Assembly (NCBI RefSeq): GCF_963691685.1
Contig: NZ_OY829290.1
Location: 2,914,001 to 2,978,000, forward strand
Reading direction: 5' to 3'
From: Thalassovita sp.
GTDB lineage: Bacteria; Pseudomonadota; Alphaproteobacteria; Rhodobacterales; Rhodobacteraceae
DNA length: 64,000 nucleotides
The translations under genes and the position numbers were made by a program. Below the pieces are notes generated by a model, which had not been told where the DNA came from, ran no database searches, and saw only the letters and a program-made list of their open reading frames with translations. This document shows, in pieces, positions 35,709 to 44,527 of this stretch; the stretch's first letter is position 1; every line of letters begins with the position of its first letter.

Positions 35709-36922
35709 AGCGGGCCTCCCGGGGCCTCGGTCAGGAACGCAAGCGCCCCGAAGTTGATCGCCAGCGCTGCAAGTGCAGCCAGTAAACCAAAGACTGGCAC
35801 CGCCATGGGCACCCTGAACGGGGCCTCCGGCACGCTGGTTTTCAGCCGAATAAGGGCAATATTGACGATCACGAAGATGGTCAACAGCAAGGTTGATGCG
35901 CCTTCGGCCAACGTGGCCACCGGCAGGGTCAGCGCGCCGATCACCACCGCGGTGCCAATCAGCACCGTGGCCAGCGTTGGGGTGCCGAACCGGGCGCTGC
36001 TGTGATGAAACGCGGCCAGCCCGGCGTTGCGCCGGCCCAGACCAAACAGCACCCGCGCCGCCATCACGATCTGCGCCAGCACACCGTTCAGGGCTGCGGC
36101 CACCGCAATCACAGACAAAAACGCCACCGATCCGCCCTGCGCCTGCTGCCAGACCAGAACCAGGGGCTGTTTGCTGCTGGTCAGCTCGGCCAGCGGCACA
36201 ACCCGCACCGCGGCATAAGACACCAGCGCATAGATCACCGAGGTGATCATCAGCGAATAAAGGATAGCGCGCGGCAGGGTCTTTTCCGGTGTTGTCACCT
36301 CTTCGGCCATGTTGACGATGTCTTCAAACCCGATGAAGGCGAAAAACGCCAAAACCGCACCAGCCCCGATCCCCGCCCAAACCGGCGGCGCCACAACCGT
36401 CAGATCCGGCGACGGATCCGCGGCCAGCCCGGCCCAAACCACCAAGGCAAGGCCGATCAGTTCCACCGCGGTGAAAATCGCGGCCAGCGTCAGGCTTTCC
36501 AATACACCGATGATGGCAACCGCGATCAGGCTCAGCCCCATGACGACAATGGTCGCCGCCATCGGCAAAGGCACCACGCTGGTCAGATAGCCCGCACCAC
36601 CGCGCAGCACCGCCGCGGCCGAGATGGTGCCGGTCACAACGATGGCCAGCCCCACCAAAACGCCCAGCCATTGCAGCCCCAACCCTTCGGAGACATAAAC
36701 CGCTTCACCGCCAGCTTCGGGCAGGCGCGTAGAAAACTCGGCATAAGACAGGGCGGTCGGGGCGGCCACAAGCCCGGCAAACAGAAACGCCAGAGGCGCC
36801 CAGATCCCGGCATCCGCCGCAACCGCGCCCACCAGCACATAGATGCCAGCGCCCACCATCACCCCCACGCCATAGGCGGTGAGCAATGGCAACCCAATCC
36901 GTCGTTTCAAAGCGTCAGCCAT
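35705..36922 (-). CDS. APC-superfamily amino acid permease
   Basis: This 405-residue protein has about 12 membrane helices. The APC hallmark GVGVMVGAGIYVLVG lies in helix 1, and AFFAFIGFEDIVNMAEEV in the helix 6-7 region. Such permeases import amino acids or polyamines with protons, and the substrate is not evident. It interrupts the dcw cluster between murC and murB. A 159-base gap precedes it, so it may have its own promoter and drive DUF2484-murB as well. Confidence 0.9.
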   Translation of the reverse strand: MADALKRRIGLPLLTAYGVGVMVGAGIYVLVGAVAADAGIWAPLAFLFAGLVAAPTALSYAEFSTRLPEAGGEAVYVSEGLGLQWLGVLVGLAIVVTGTISAAAVLRGGAGYLTSVVPLPMAATIVVMGLSLIAVAIIGVLESLTLAAIFTAVELIGLALVVWAGLAADPSPDLTVVAPPVWAGIGAGAVLAFFAFIGFEDIVNMAEEVTTPEKTLPRAILYSLMITSVIYALVSYAAVRVVPLAELTSSKQPLVLVWQQAQGGSVAFLSVIAVAAALNGVLAQIVMAARVLFGLGRRNAGLAAFHHSSARFGTPTLATVLIGTAVVIGALTLPVATLAEGASTLLLTIFVIVNIALIRLKTSVPEAPFRVPMAVPVFGLLAALAALAINFGALAFLTEAPGGPL

Positions 36923-37081
36923 CGCCGGCCTCCCGCTGCAATTTCACTGTTTCTTAAATACTCAAAACACGTCTCACCCAAAGATTGGGCGCGCCAGTAC
37001 CAGTTTCGCGCGACAGAGCAGCCAAAATAGACCGCCCTGTCAATTGTTTAGTCATCCCAGGCGCCTCAATCGGCCCTGCAA

Positions 37082-38479
37082 TCAGCCCTGCAAACGGGCC
37101 GGCAGACCATTGGCCCAGGCGGAAATCGTACCGGCGCCAAGGCAGACAACCATATCACCCGGCTGGGTCTGTTCGCGCACCAGACGTTCCAGATCATCCT
37201 CAGACAAGACGCTGCGGGCATGACGGTGGCCGTGGCGGATCAGACCGGCGACTAGATCCTCATGATTGGCCCCTTCGATCGGCTGTTCACCGGCGGCAAA
37301 GACCTCGGCAATGCCGACCACATCCGCCTCATTGAAGCAGGAGCAGAACTCCTCAAAGTGATGGCTCAGCCGGGTGTAGCGATGCGGCTGATGAACCGCG
37401 ATCACACGGCCCTCGGTCGCCTGCCGGGCAGCTTTCAAAACGGCCGCGATTTCGGTCGGGTGATGGCCATAGTCGTCAATGACAGTGACCCCGTTCACCT
37501 CACCCACGCGAGTGAAGCGGCGGTTCACACCTTTGAACCCGGCCAGCGCCTCGCGGATCTCATCGCCCTTCATGCCCAGATGGCGGGCCACAGCGATGGC
37601 AGACAAGGCATTGGACACATTGTGATCGCCCGGCATCGGTAGGGTGCAGCCCTCAATGACCACATCCTCAGCCTGCAGCGCCACATCAAAAATCGCAGCG
37701 CCTTTTTCATAGCGCAGGTTGATCGCACGCACATCGGCCTGGGCGTTGAAGCCATAGGTCACAACGCGGCGGTCGGTGATCTTGCCCACCAGCGCCTGCA
37801 CATCCACATCATCGGTGCAGCAGATCGCCAGCCCGTAAAAAGGAATGCCCGAGACAAATTCATAGAACCCCTGATGCAGCGCCTCTTCGGTGCCCCAGTG
37901 TTCCATATGTTCCGGGTCGATGTTGGTGACGATGGCGATGGTTGCGGGCAGACGATTGAAGGTGCCGTCGCTTTCATCCGCCTCAACCACCATCCAGTCC
38001 GAAGTGCCGACACGCGCGTTTGAGCCATAGGCGTGAATGATGCCGCCATTGATCACGGTCGGATCCACCCCGCCCGCATCCAGCAGCGTCGCCACCATGG
38101 TGGTGGTTGTGGTCTTGCCGTGGGTGCCGGCAACTGCAACGTTGGATTTCAGACGCATCAGCTCGGCCAGCATTTCAGCGCGGCGCACCACCGGCAGGCC
38201 CAGACGGCGGGCCTCATCCAGTTCAGGATTGCCCGGCTTGATCGCTGAGGAGATCACAATGACCTCCGCGCCCACCAGGTTTTCCGCCTTCTGCCCAACA
38301 AAGATCTTTGCGCCCATCTCAGACAGGCGGTCGGTGATTTTTGAGGCTTTCAGGTCACTGCCCTGCACTGTGTAGCCATGGTTCAGCAACACCTCGGCAA
38401 TGCCCGACATGCCAATGCCGCCGATGCCAACAAAATGGATCGCGCCCACATCAACGGGGAGTTTGGTTGCTGCATTCAT
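37082..38479 (-). CDS. murC: UDP-N-acetylmuramate--L-alanine ligase MurC
   Basis: MurC (465 residues) adds L-alanine to UDP-MurNAc. The N-terminal Rossmann-like segment is IHFVGIGGIGMSGIAEVL, the ATP loop is VAGTHGKTTTT, and the C-terminal domain shows RRFTRVGEVNGVTVIDDYGHHPTEI, which is diagnostic of MurC. Its ATG overlaps the murG stop (ATGA), so translation is coupled. Confidence 0.97.
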   Translation of the reverse strand: MNAATKLPVDVGAIHFVGIGGIGMSGIAEVLLNHGYTVQGSDLKASKITDRLSEMGAKIFVGQKAENLVGAEVIVISSAIKPGNPELDEARRLGLPVVRRAEMLAELMRLKSNVAVAGTHGKTTTTTMVATLLDAGGVDPTVINGGIIHAYGSNARVGTSDWMVVEADESDGTFNRLPATIAIVTNIDPEHMEHWGTEEALHQGFYEFVSGIPFYGLAICCTDDVDVQALVGKITDRRVVTYGFNAQADVRAINLRYEKGAAIFDVALQAEDVVIEGCTLPMPGDHNVSNALSAIAVARHLGMKGDEIREALAGFKGVNRRFTRVGEVNGVTVIDDYGHHPTEIAAVLKAARQATEGRVIAVHQPHRYTRLSHHFEEFCSCFNEADVVGIAEVFAAGEQPIEGANHEDLVAGLIRHGHRHARSVLSEDDLERLVREQTQPGDMVVCLGAGTISAWANGLPARLQG

Positions 38480-39588
38480 GACGTGCCTTTCCGTGCCTTC
38501 CCGGCCTCAGCCAGCGCTTCGACCATTTCGCTCAGCTCTTGTGCGGCATCCGGCTTGCCCTGCGACAGCGCCGCCTGCGCCATCAGCGAGGCGCCTTTTG
38601 CATCGCCAAGAACCAAGGTTATCTGCTCGGAAAGCGCGGCAACTTCAAGCCGGTTTTCCGGCACCAGGATCGCGGCGCCCGCATCCACCAGCCCACGGGC
38701 ATTGGCGGTTTGGTGATCGCCGGTTGCCGCGGCAAAGGGGATCAGCACCGAGGGGCGGCCAATCACGCTGATATCCGCCACCGAGGAGGCCCCCGAGCGT
38801 GAGATCACCAGCTGCGCCTCACTCATCCGGCGCGGCACGTCGTTGAAAAACGTCTGCACATCCGCCGCGATGCCATGGTCGGCGTAAAAGGTGCTGACCC
38901 GTTCCAGATCCTCTTCGCGCGCCTGATGCGCCACACGGATGTTGCGCAGGATCTCCACCGGCAGTTCCGCAATGGCCGCGGGCACCACATCCGACAGGAT
39001 CCGTGCACCCTGGCTGCCGCCAATGACCAAGAGCTCCATCGGGTAATCCCCCGGCGCGATATAGCCGGCCCCTGCCCGCTCCATCACCGCGCCGCGCACC
39101 GGATTGCCCACGTGGTGGCCCTCCACCCCTTCAGGCAGCGCGGTCGGCCAGGTGCCGCAGGCCACCGCATCAACGCGTTTGGCAAACAGCTGATTGACCC
39201 GGCCCAGCACACCGTTTTGTTCATGGATCATCCGGGGCCGCCGCAACAGGGTGGCCGCCGCCAGCGCCGGGATCGACGGGTAGCCGCCAAAGCCCACCAC
39301 CACATCCGGCTTGTCGCGCAGCATCCGGGCCGACATACCCAAAACCCCACCAAGAATCCGAAACGGCACCAGCGCCTTGGCCAGCACGCCACCACGCGCA
39401 AAGGTGGCCGAGGACACCTGTTCAATCTCAACCGTATGCGGGAAGCCCCCGGTATAGCGCGCCCCACGCGCATCGGTCGACAGTTTCACCCGCCAGCCCC
39501 TGCGCAGCATCACCTCTGCCAGGGCCTGTGCCGGGAACATGTGCCCGCCGGTGCCCCCTGCCGCAATCACCAAAAGCGGTGCCGCCAT
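38476..39588 (-). CDS. murG: Lipid II synthase MurG
   Basis: MurG (370 residues) transfers GlcNAc from UDP-GlcNAc to lipid I on the cytoplasmic face of the membrane. It has the GT28 N-terminal G-loop (IAAGGTGGHMFPAQALAE), VVGFGGYPSIP, and the C-terminal UDP-GlcNAc site (VIGGSQGARILSD; SRSGASSVADI). It overlaps murC by four bases and lies 137 bases after ftsW. Confidence 0.97.
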   Translation of the reverse strand: MAAPLLVIAAGGTGGHMFPAQALAEVMLRRGWRVKLSTDARGARYTGGFPHTVEIEQVSSATFARGGVLAKALVPFRILGGVLGMSARMLRDKPDVVVGFGGYPSIPALAAATLLRRPRMIHEQNGVLGRVNQLFAKRVDAVACGTWPTALPEGVEGHHVGNPVRGAVMERAGAGYIAPGDYPMELLVIGGSQGARILSDVVPAAIAELPVEILRNIRVAHQAREEDLERVSTFYADHGIAADVQTFFNDVPRRMSEAQLVISRSGASSVADISVIGRPSVLIPFAAATGDHQTANARGLVDAGAAILVPENRLEVAALSEQITLVLGDAKGASLMAQAALSQGKPDAAQELSEMVEALAEAGKARKGTS

Positions 39589-39725
39589 CTTCTGCCTCCT
39601 GCCCGGCCCATCACGGGGCCAGATATTCCGTCACATTCCGTTTGGGGCCGTGCCAAACCGGACGGCAGGCCCCGAAGCATTGTCTTTAGAAGAAAAGCCG
39701 CGCCTTTGGGAAGCGCCCTCTCCCC

Positions 39726-40892
39726 TTAGCGGCGATGGCCACGCAGAATGTCGCCGATCTGCCCCTGTGGCCGCGTCCGGGTGAAGGCCAGCAACATGCC
39801 AACCGCAATCCCTCCCGCAATGATCGATGACCCGCCATAGCTGACAAACGGCAGGGTCATCCCCTTGGAGGGCAAAAGCCGCACCGCCACCCCCATGTTG
39901 ATCAGCGCCTGTACCGAAAACATCGCCGCCAGCCCGGTGCCGGCCAGGCGAATGAACGGATCACGCTCCTTAATCAGTCGGTAGAAGGACCGCATCACGA
40001 TCAGCGCGTAAAGCGCGATCACAATCAGCACCAGCACCAGCCCGTATTCCTCAGCCGCGACCGCAATGATGAAATCGGTATGGGCATCCGGCAGCGACCA
40101 TTTCACCTGGCCTTCACCAACGCCCACGCCAAAGAAGCCGCCTTCGCGGATCGCATTGGTGGCATAGCCAATCTGGGTTGTGGGATCGATGTCGGGGTTC
40201 ATGAACCCGTCGATGCGACGGGCAAAGTGTTCTGAGTTGTGATAGGCAAAGGTACCGCCCAAAGTGACCAGCCCCGCCATGCCGACCAGCAGCAGCATCG
40301 GCGCCCCGGCGACGAAATACATCACCCCCCAACCAAACAGGATCAGGGAGGCCTGGCCAAAATCAGGCTGCTGCGCCAGCACCACAGCGATGCCAAAGGT
40401 CAGCAAAAACGACCAGAGCCGCCCTGGCGGGCCATTGATTTCCTGACTGGCCGCCAGGAGCCAGGCGGCCACCACAATGAAGCCGGGTTTCAGAAATTCC
40501 GACGGCTGCAGGGACGCAAAGCCAAGCGAATACCAGCGCACCGCGCCTTTGCCAAAATCAGTGCCAAAAAACGGCAATCCCAACACCGCGATCAACGCGC
40601 AAACAAAGCCGATCACCGCCAGCCGCCGCACCAGCTGCGGTGACATCATTGAGGTGACAAACATCACCAGCAGGGCCAGCCCGCCAAAAAACGCCTGCCG
40701 CTCAACATAATGAAAGGGCTGAAACCCGTTCTTTTCCGCCAGCGGCGGCGAGGCCGCAAACCCCAGAAGCAACCCGATCCCAAACAGGATCAGAATGCAG
40801 GAGACGGTCAGTTTATCCAGCGTCCGCCACCACTTCGGAAGAACCGGTTCGCCTTCCCGCACGGGGGTGGAACCATGCACCATTGCTGTCAT
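39726..40892 (-). CDS. ftsW: Lipid II glycosyltransferase FtsW (SEDS)
   Basis: FtsW (388 residues) is the polytopic SEDS protein that polymerises septal glycan together with FtsI. About ten membrane helices are visible. Family motifs include RRLAVIGFVCALIAVL, KGAVRWYSLGFASLQPSEFLKPGFI, and the C-terminal PSKGMTLPFVSYGGSSI. The flavoprotein gene on the opposite strand lies immediately upstream, so ftsW is likely to have its own promoter in the 41000 region. Confidence 0.96.
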   Translation of the reverse strand: MTAMVHGSTPVREGEPVLPKWWRTLDKLTVSCILILFGIGLLLGFAASPPLAEKNGFQPFHYVERQAFFGGLALLVMFVTSMMSPQLVRRLAVIGFVCALIAVLGLPFFGTDFGKGAVRWYSLGFASLQPSEFLKPGFIVVAAWLLAASQEINGPPGRLWSFLLTFGIAVVLAQQPDFGQASLILFGWGVMYFVAGAPMLLLVGMAGLVTLGGTFAYHNSEHFARRIDGFMNPDIDPTTQIGYATNAIREGGFFGVGVGEGQVKWSLPDAHTDFIIAVAAEEYGLVLVLIVIALYALIVMRSFYRLIKERDPFIRLAGTGLAAMFSVQALINMGVAVRLLPSKGMTLPFVSYGGSSIIAGGIAVGMLLAFTRTRPQGQIGDILRGHRR

Positions 40893-41111
40893 GGGATACT
40901 ACTCTTACTGCCTCGATCACTGCCCCTTTTCGGGGTCTGGCTGCATGATACCGCGAAAGCCGCAATCAGGCTAGGGATATTCCCGCGCGCCTCACAGGCT
41001 GTGCTGTAGCCGCAAGATGCGCCTTTCAATGTTTCGATAAATACTCATATCCCAACCTCCCCAGGCGTCAGATCGCTTGCAATTTTGCGCCCAGTCAGGC
41101 ACCCCGCGCCC

Positions 41112-42305
41112 ATGCAGAAATCCAGCCACTATAAAACCGTGATCCTTGGCGCCGGTGCCGCCGGCATGATGTGTGCGATCCACGCAGGCCCTGACACGCT
41201 GGTGCTGGACCATGCCAAAGCCCCGGGCGAGAAGATCCGCATCTCGGGCGGTGGACGTTGCAACTTCACCAATATGTACGCAGGCCCGGAAAACTTCCTG
41301 GGCGGCAATCCGCATTTCCACAAATCGGCGCTGGCGCGCTACACCCAGTGGGATTTCATCGACATGGTGGCGCGCCACGGCATCGCCTATCATGAAAAAA
41401 CCCTGGGCCAGTTGTTTTGCGATGACAGCGCCAAACAGATCATCGCCATGCTGCTGGATGAAATGGCCCGCGCAGGCGCCACGCTGTGGCTGAAAACCAA
41501 CATCACTGAGGTTGCCAAAACCGAAAGCGGCTTCAGCCTCAGGATCGAAAGCGAAGGCAGGCGCAAGACCGTGACCTGTGACGCGCTGGTGCTGGCTACC
41601 GGCGGCAAATCGATCCCCAAGATGGGCGCCACGGGCCTCGCCTATGATCTGGCGCGTCAATTCGGCATGGCGGTCACCGACACCCGCGCCGGGCTGGTGC
41701 CGCTGACCTTTTCTGACAAACGCTTCGCAGAAATATCAGGCGTTTCACTGCCGGTGCGCGCCACGGCCGGCGGCAAAAGCTTTGATGAGGCGCTGTTGTT
41801 CACCCACCGCGGCCTCTCCGGCCCGTCGATCCTGCAGATCTCATCCTATTGGCACGAAGGGGAAGAAATTGCCCTGAACCTGTTGCCAGCGTCTGATCCC
41901 TTCACCTTTTTGCGGGACGAGCGACAAAAGGCCGGGCGCAAACAGCTCAGCAGCGCACTCAGCCCGCTGCTGCCCGGACGTTTGATTGACCACCTCAGCG
42001 TGGATCTGGGCCTGAAGGCACGTCTGGCTGACCAATCCGATGCCGCCTTACAGACCTTGTGTGACCAGCTAACCAACTGGCGGCTGCTGCCCTCAGGCTC
42101 CGAAGGGTATCGCACTGCCGAGGTCACATTGGGCGGCGTCGATACCGACGGGCTGTCCTCAAAAACGATGGAAAGCAAAACCGTCCCCGGCCTCTACGTC
42201 ATTGGTGAGGCCGCAGATGTCACCGGCTGGCTGGGCGGCTTCAATTTCCAATGGGCCTGGTCGTCGGGCCATGCGGCGGGCACAGCGATCCGGGCGCGCG
42301 GGTGA
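41112..42305 (+). CDS. BaiN/HI0933-family FAD-dependent oxidoreductase
   Basis: This 397-residue flavoprotein shows the dinucleotide fold at its start (VILGAGAAGMM, 13-18), the family-specific KIRISGGGRCNFTN, LVLATGGKSIPKMGATG, and FTHRGLSGPSILQISS. The end is the C-terminal FAD motif YVIGEAADVTGWLGGFNFQWA. The family (HI0933-like/YhiN/BaiN) has no settled general function. The start MQKSSHYKTV is chosen over 41085. It is encoded opposite to the dcw genes between murD and ftsW, breaking the usual mraY-murD-ftsW run. Confidence 0.9.
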   Translation: MQKSSHYKTVILGAGAAGMMCAIHAGPDTLVLDHAKAPGEKIRISGGGRCNFTNMYAGPENFLGGNPHFHKSALARYTQWDFIDMVARHGIAYHEKTLGQLFCDDSAKQIIAMLLDEMARAGATLWLKTNITEVAKTESGFSLRIESEGRRKTVTCDALVLATGGKSIPKMGATGLAYDLARQFGMAVTDTRAGLVPLTFSDKRFAEISGVSLPVRATAGGKSFDEALLFTHRGLSGPSILQISSYWHEGEEIALNLLPASDPFTFLRDERQKAGRKQLSSALSPLLPGRLIDHLSVDLGLKARLADQSDAALQTLCDQLTNWRLLPSGSEGYRTAEVTLGGVDTDGLSSKTMESKTVPGLYVIGEAADVTGWLGGFNFQWAWSSGHAAGTAIRARG

Positions 42306-42395
42306 GGTGACACCGCCAACAGGAAACGCCGCCCCTTCACTATTCGGGGTAAACCAATAAACGATTATCTGGCTGGCTGTTGCCCTGTCGAAAAC

Positions 42396-43796
42396 TTAAC
42401 CAAGCTGCTTTTCAACCTCGGCGATGAAATCCTCACCGCGTTTTTCGAAGCTGTCGTATTGGTCAAAGCTGGCTGCGGCCGGGGCCAGTAGCACGGTATC
42501 GCCGGGCACGGCATCCGCGCTGGCGCGGGCCACGGCTTCGGCCATTGTGGTGCAGACCTCAGCCTCACAGCCCTCAAGCTGCAGGGCGAAATTGGCGGCT
42601 TCGCGGCCGATGACATAGGCTTTGGTGACATGGCTCAGCGCCGGTTGCAGCGCCTCCAGGCCGCCCTCTTTTTCCAAGCCGCCGCAGATCCAGCGGATGT
42701 TGTCAAAGGCCTGCAACGCCTTCAGCGCCGCATCGACATTGGTGGCTTTGGAATCATTCACATAAGACACACCGTCTTTTTCGCCCACCCGCTGGCTGCG
42801 GTGCGGCAGACCGGCGAAGGTATGGAATGCATCCTCAATCATGCGCGGCGCCAGCCCCAAGGCGCGGCAGGCGGCATAGGCGGCGCAGGCGTTTTGATGG
42901 TTATGCGCGCCGGGCAGCCCCGGCACCTTGCGCAGATCGATGGAACCGGCCTGGCGCCCCTTGCGGTATTCGCTGAGGAAGCCTTTGCGGGCAAAGACGT
43001 TCCAGCCCGGCCCTGTCAGTTTCCCCGCCGCAGAGATCCGGATCACCCGATCATCCGCCGCGCCATGGGTCAGCTGGTTGACCATATAGCGCCCCTCCGC
43101 CTCATCCACGCCGATAATGGCGCGGTCCGGCCCGCCCTCGGCAAAGAGGCGACGTTTGGCGGCGAAATAGCCGCCCATGCCAGCGTGGCGATCCAGATGG
43201 TCGGGGCTGAGGTTGGTAAAGACGGCAATGTCAGGCGTCAGGGCGCGGGCCAGATCTGTCTGGTAGCTGGAAAGTTCAAGCACCACCACGCCACCATCCT
43301 CCGGCGGGTCAATGTCCAGCACACCGCGGCCGATGTTGCCGGCCAGCTGCGCGGGTTTGCCTGCCTCGGTCAGCACATGGTGGATCAGCGCCGAGGTGGT
43401 GGATTTGCCGTTTGAGCCGGTCACCGCCACAACACGCGGCGGCTGGTCATACATGTCCCATTCGCCAGACCCGAAGGAGCGGAAGAACAACCCGATGTCA
43501 TTGTCGACCGGCACACCCGCCTCCCAGGCGGCGGCGATCACCTTGTTCGGGTTGGGGTAAAGATGCGGAATACCAGGGCTGACCACCAGCCAGCTGATCC
43601 CCTCAAAAGCGCCGTTGCGGCTGAGATCGCGGATTTCAAACCCTTCCCCCTCAGCCCGTTCACGTGCGGCGGCATTGTCATCCCAGCAGACCGGCGTGGC
43701 GCCCCCGGCCAGAAGAGCACGCGCCGCCGACAGGCCTGAGCGGCCCAAGCCCAACACCGCAACCGATTTGCCCTCAAAACCCGATACCGGAATCAT
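42396..43796 (-). CDS. murD: UDP-N-acetylmuramoylalanine--D-glutamate ligase MurD
   Basis: MurD (466 residues) adds D-glutamate to UDP-MurNAc-L-Ala. The N-terminal domain shows VAVLGLGRSGLSAARAL, the ATP loop VAVTGSNGKSTTSALI, and the C-terminal ligase motif SYVNDSKATNVDAALKAL is diagnostic. ATG 43796 is chosen because GGGGG lies five bases before it; ATG 43808 would lack a site. It is separated from mraY by an AT-rich insertion and from ftsW by the opposite-strand flavoprotein. Confidence 0.96.
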   Translation of the reverse strand: MIPVSGFEGKSVAVLGLGRSGLSAARALLAGGATPVCWDDNAAARERAEGEGFEIRDLSRNGAFEGISWLVVSPGIPHLYPNPNKVIAAAWEAGVPVDNDIGLFFRSFGSGEWDMYDQPPRVVAVTGSNGKSTTSALIHHVLTEAGKPAQLAGNIGRGVLDIDPPEDGGVVVLELSSYQTDLARALTPDIAVFTNLSPDHLDRHAGMGGYFAAKRRLFAEGGPDRAIIGVDEAEGRYMVNQLTHGAADDRVIRISAAGKLTGPGWNVFARKGFLSEYRKGRQAGSIDLRKVPGLPGAHNHQNACAAYAACRALGLAPRMIEDAFHTFAGLPHRSQRVGEKDGVSYVNDSKATNVDAALKALQAFDNIRWICGGLEKEGGLEALQPALSHVTKAYVIGREAANFALQLEGCEAEVCTTMAEAVARASADAVPGDTVLLAPAAASFDQYDSFEKRGEDFIAEVEKQLG

Positions 43797-44059
43797 ACGC
43801 GCCCCCATAAACTTGCTTTGTTCAGCGCTACCGAATTATGCGCCGTTTTGCCAGTGGGGGAATGTGAGGGGGGGGGAGGATGGATGGGTGGTGGAGAGCT
43901 GGAGTGAGCCCAAAAGACATGCTCGCAGCTGTTGCAAGTCATACTCGGAACTCTCGTTTGCTCGATCAACTCGCAGATTGATACGCGTGCCCAAAGCAGA
44001 CAAAAATCGGATGTGAAGCTATTTGTCTCTTCAACCAAGAAATTTCCAGAGGTTATGAA

Positions 44060-44377
44060 ATGCGAAATCAAACTCTGAAGTGGTGTGCGGTTTTCCTATT
44101 TTGGACTTGCGTCTTGCTACTAAGCGCTTTGCCAGCGATCGCCATCGGTTTTGGTTTTCTTTCAGCAATTTTCTTGAGCATTGGAACGTACAGATATCAA
44201 GATGAGCAAGTGCGATTGAACAAACCATATGTCAAACAATATAAGGTGATCGGCCTGGCCCTTCGGGAACCGAAGCAAGTTGGACCGCTCAACGCATCTC
44301 TAATCTGGATCTTTCATCCTGGTTTCTTTGCTTCTTGTTGCTGCGCATTGGTTTTGCACCTCTCATCATATTCTTGA
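44060..44377 (+). CDS. Orphan small membrane protein in an AT-rich patch
   Basis: I do not recognise this 105-residue ORF. It has a hydrophobic hairpin near the start (VFLFWTCVLLLSALPAIAI, FGFLSAIFLSIG), a charged middle, and a third hydrophobic stretch (LIWIFHPGFFASCCCALVL) with three adjacent cysteines. AGAGGT lies eight bases upstream of the ATG. The base composition is visibly AT-richer than its neighbours, and it is encoded opposite to the dcw genes between mraY and murD. It may be a recent insertion or a decaying gene. Confidence 0.5.
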   Translation: MRNQTLKWCAVFLFWTCVLLLSALPAIAIGFGFLSAIFLSIGTYRYQDEQVRLNKPYVKQYKVIGLALREPKQVGPLNASLIWIFHPGFFASCCCALVLHLSSYS

Positions 44378-44474
44378 TCCACAGACTACAAAGCCGAGCA
44401 ACGGCAGCCAGATCCGCTTTCATTGATCATCAAATACTCTTCGTCGTATCCGCAATCCTTGTGTAGCGGGCATG

Positions 44475-44503
44475 AAAAAAGCGCGCCTTTTTCAGACGCG
44501 CTT
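44475..44503 (-). terminator. Rho-independent terminator after mraY
   Basis: On the minus strand a seven-bp stem (44479-44485 with 44497-44503, 11-base loop) runs into a T tract, 25 bases after the mraY stop. It would close an mraZ-to-mraY transcript before murD, which is unusual for a dcw cluster. Confidence 0.75.
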
Positions 44504-44527
44504 CTTAATTCTCCACTCAAATAGCGT

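Noticed and set aside
43615..44016. 133-residue plus-strand ORF over the murD start
   Set aside because: It overlaps the conserved N-terminus of murD on the other strand and has no domain or ribosome site.
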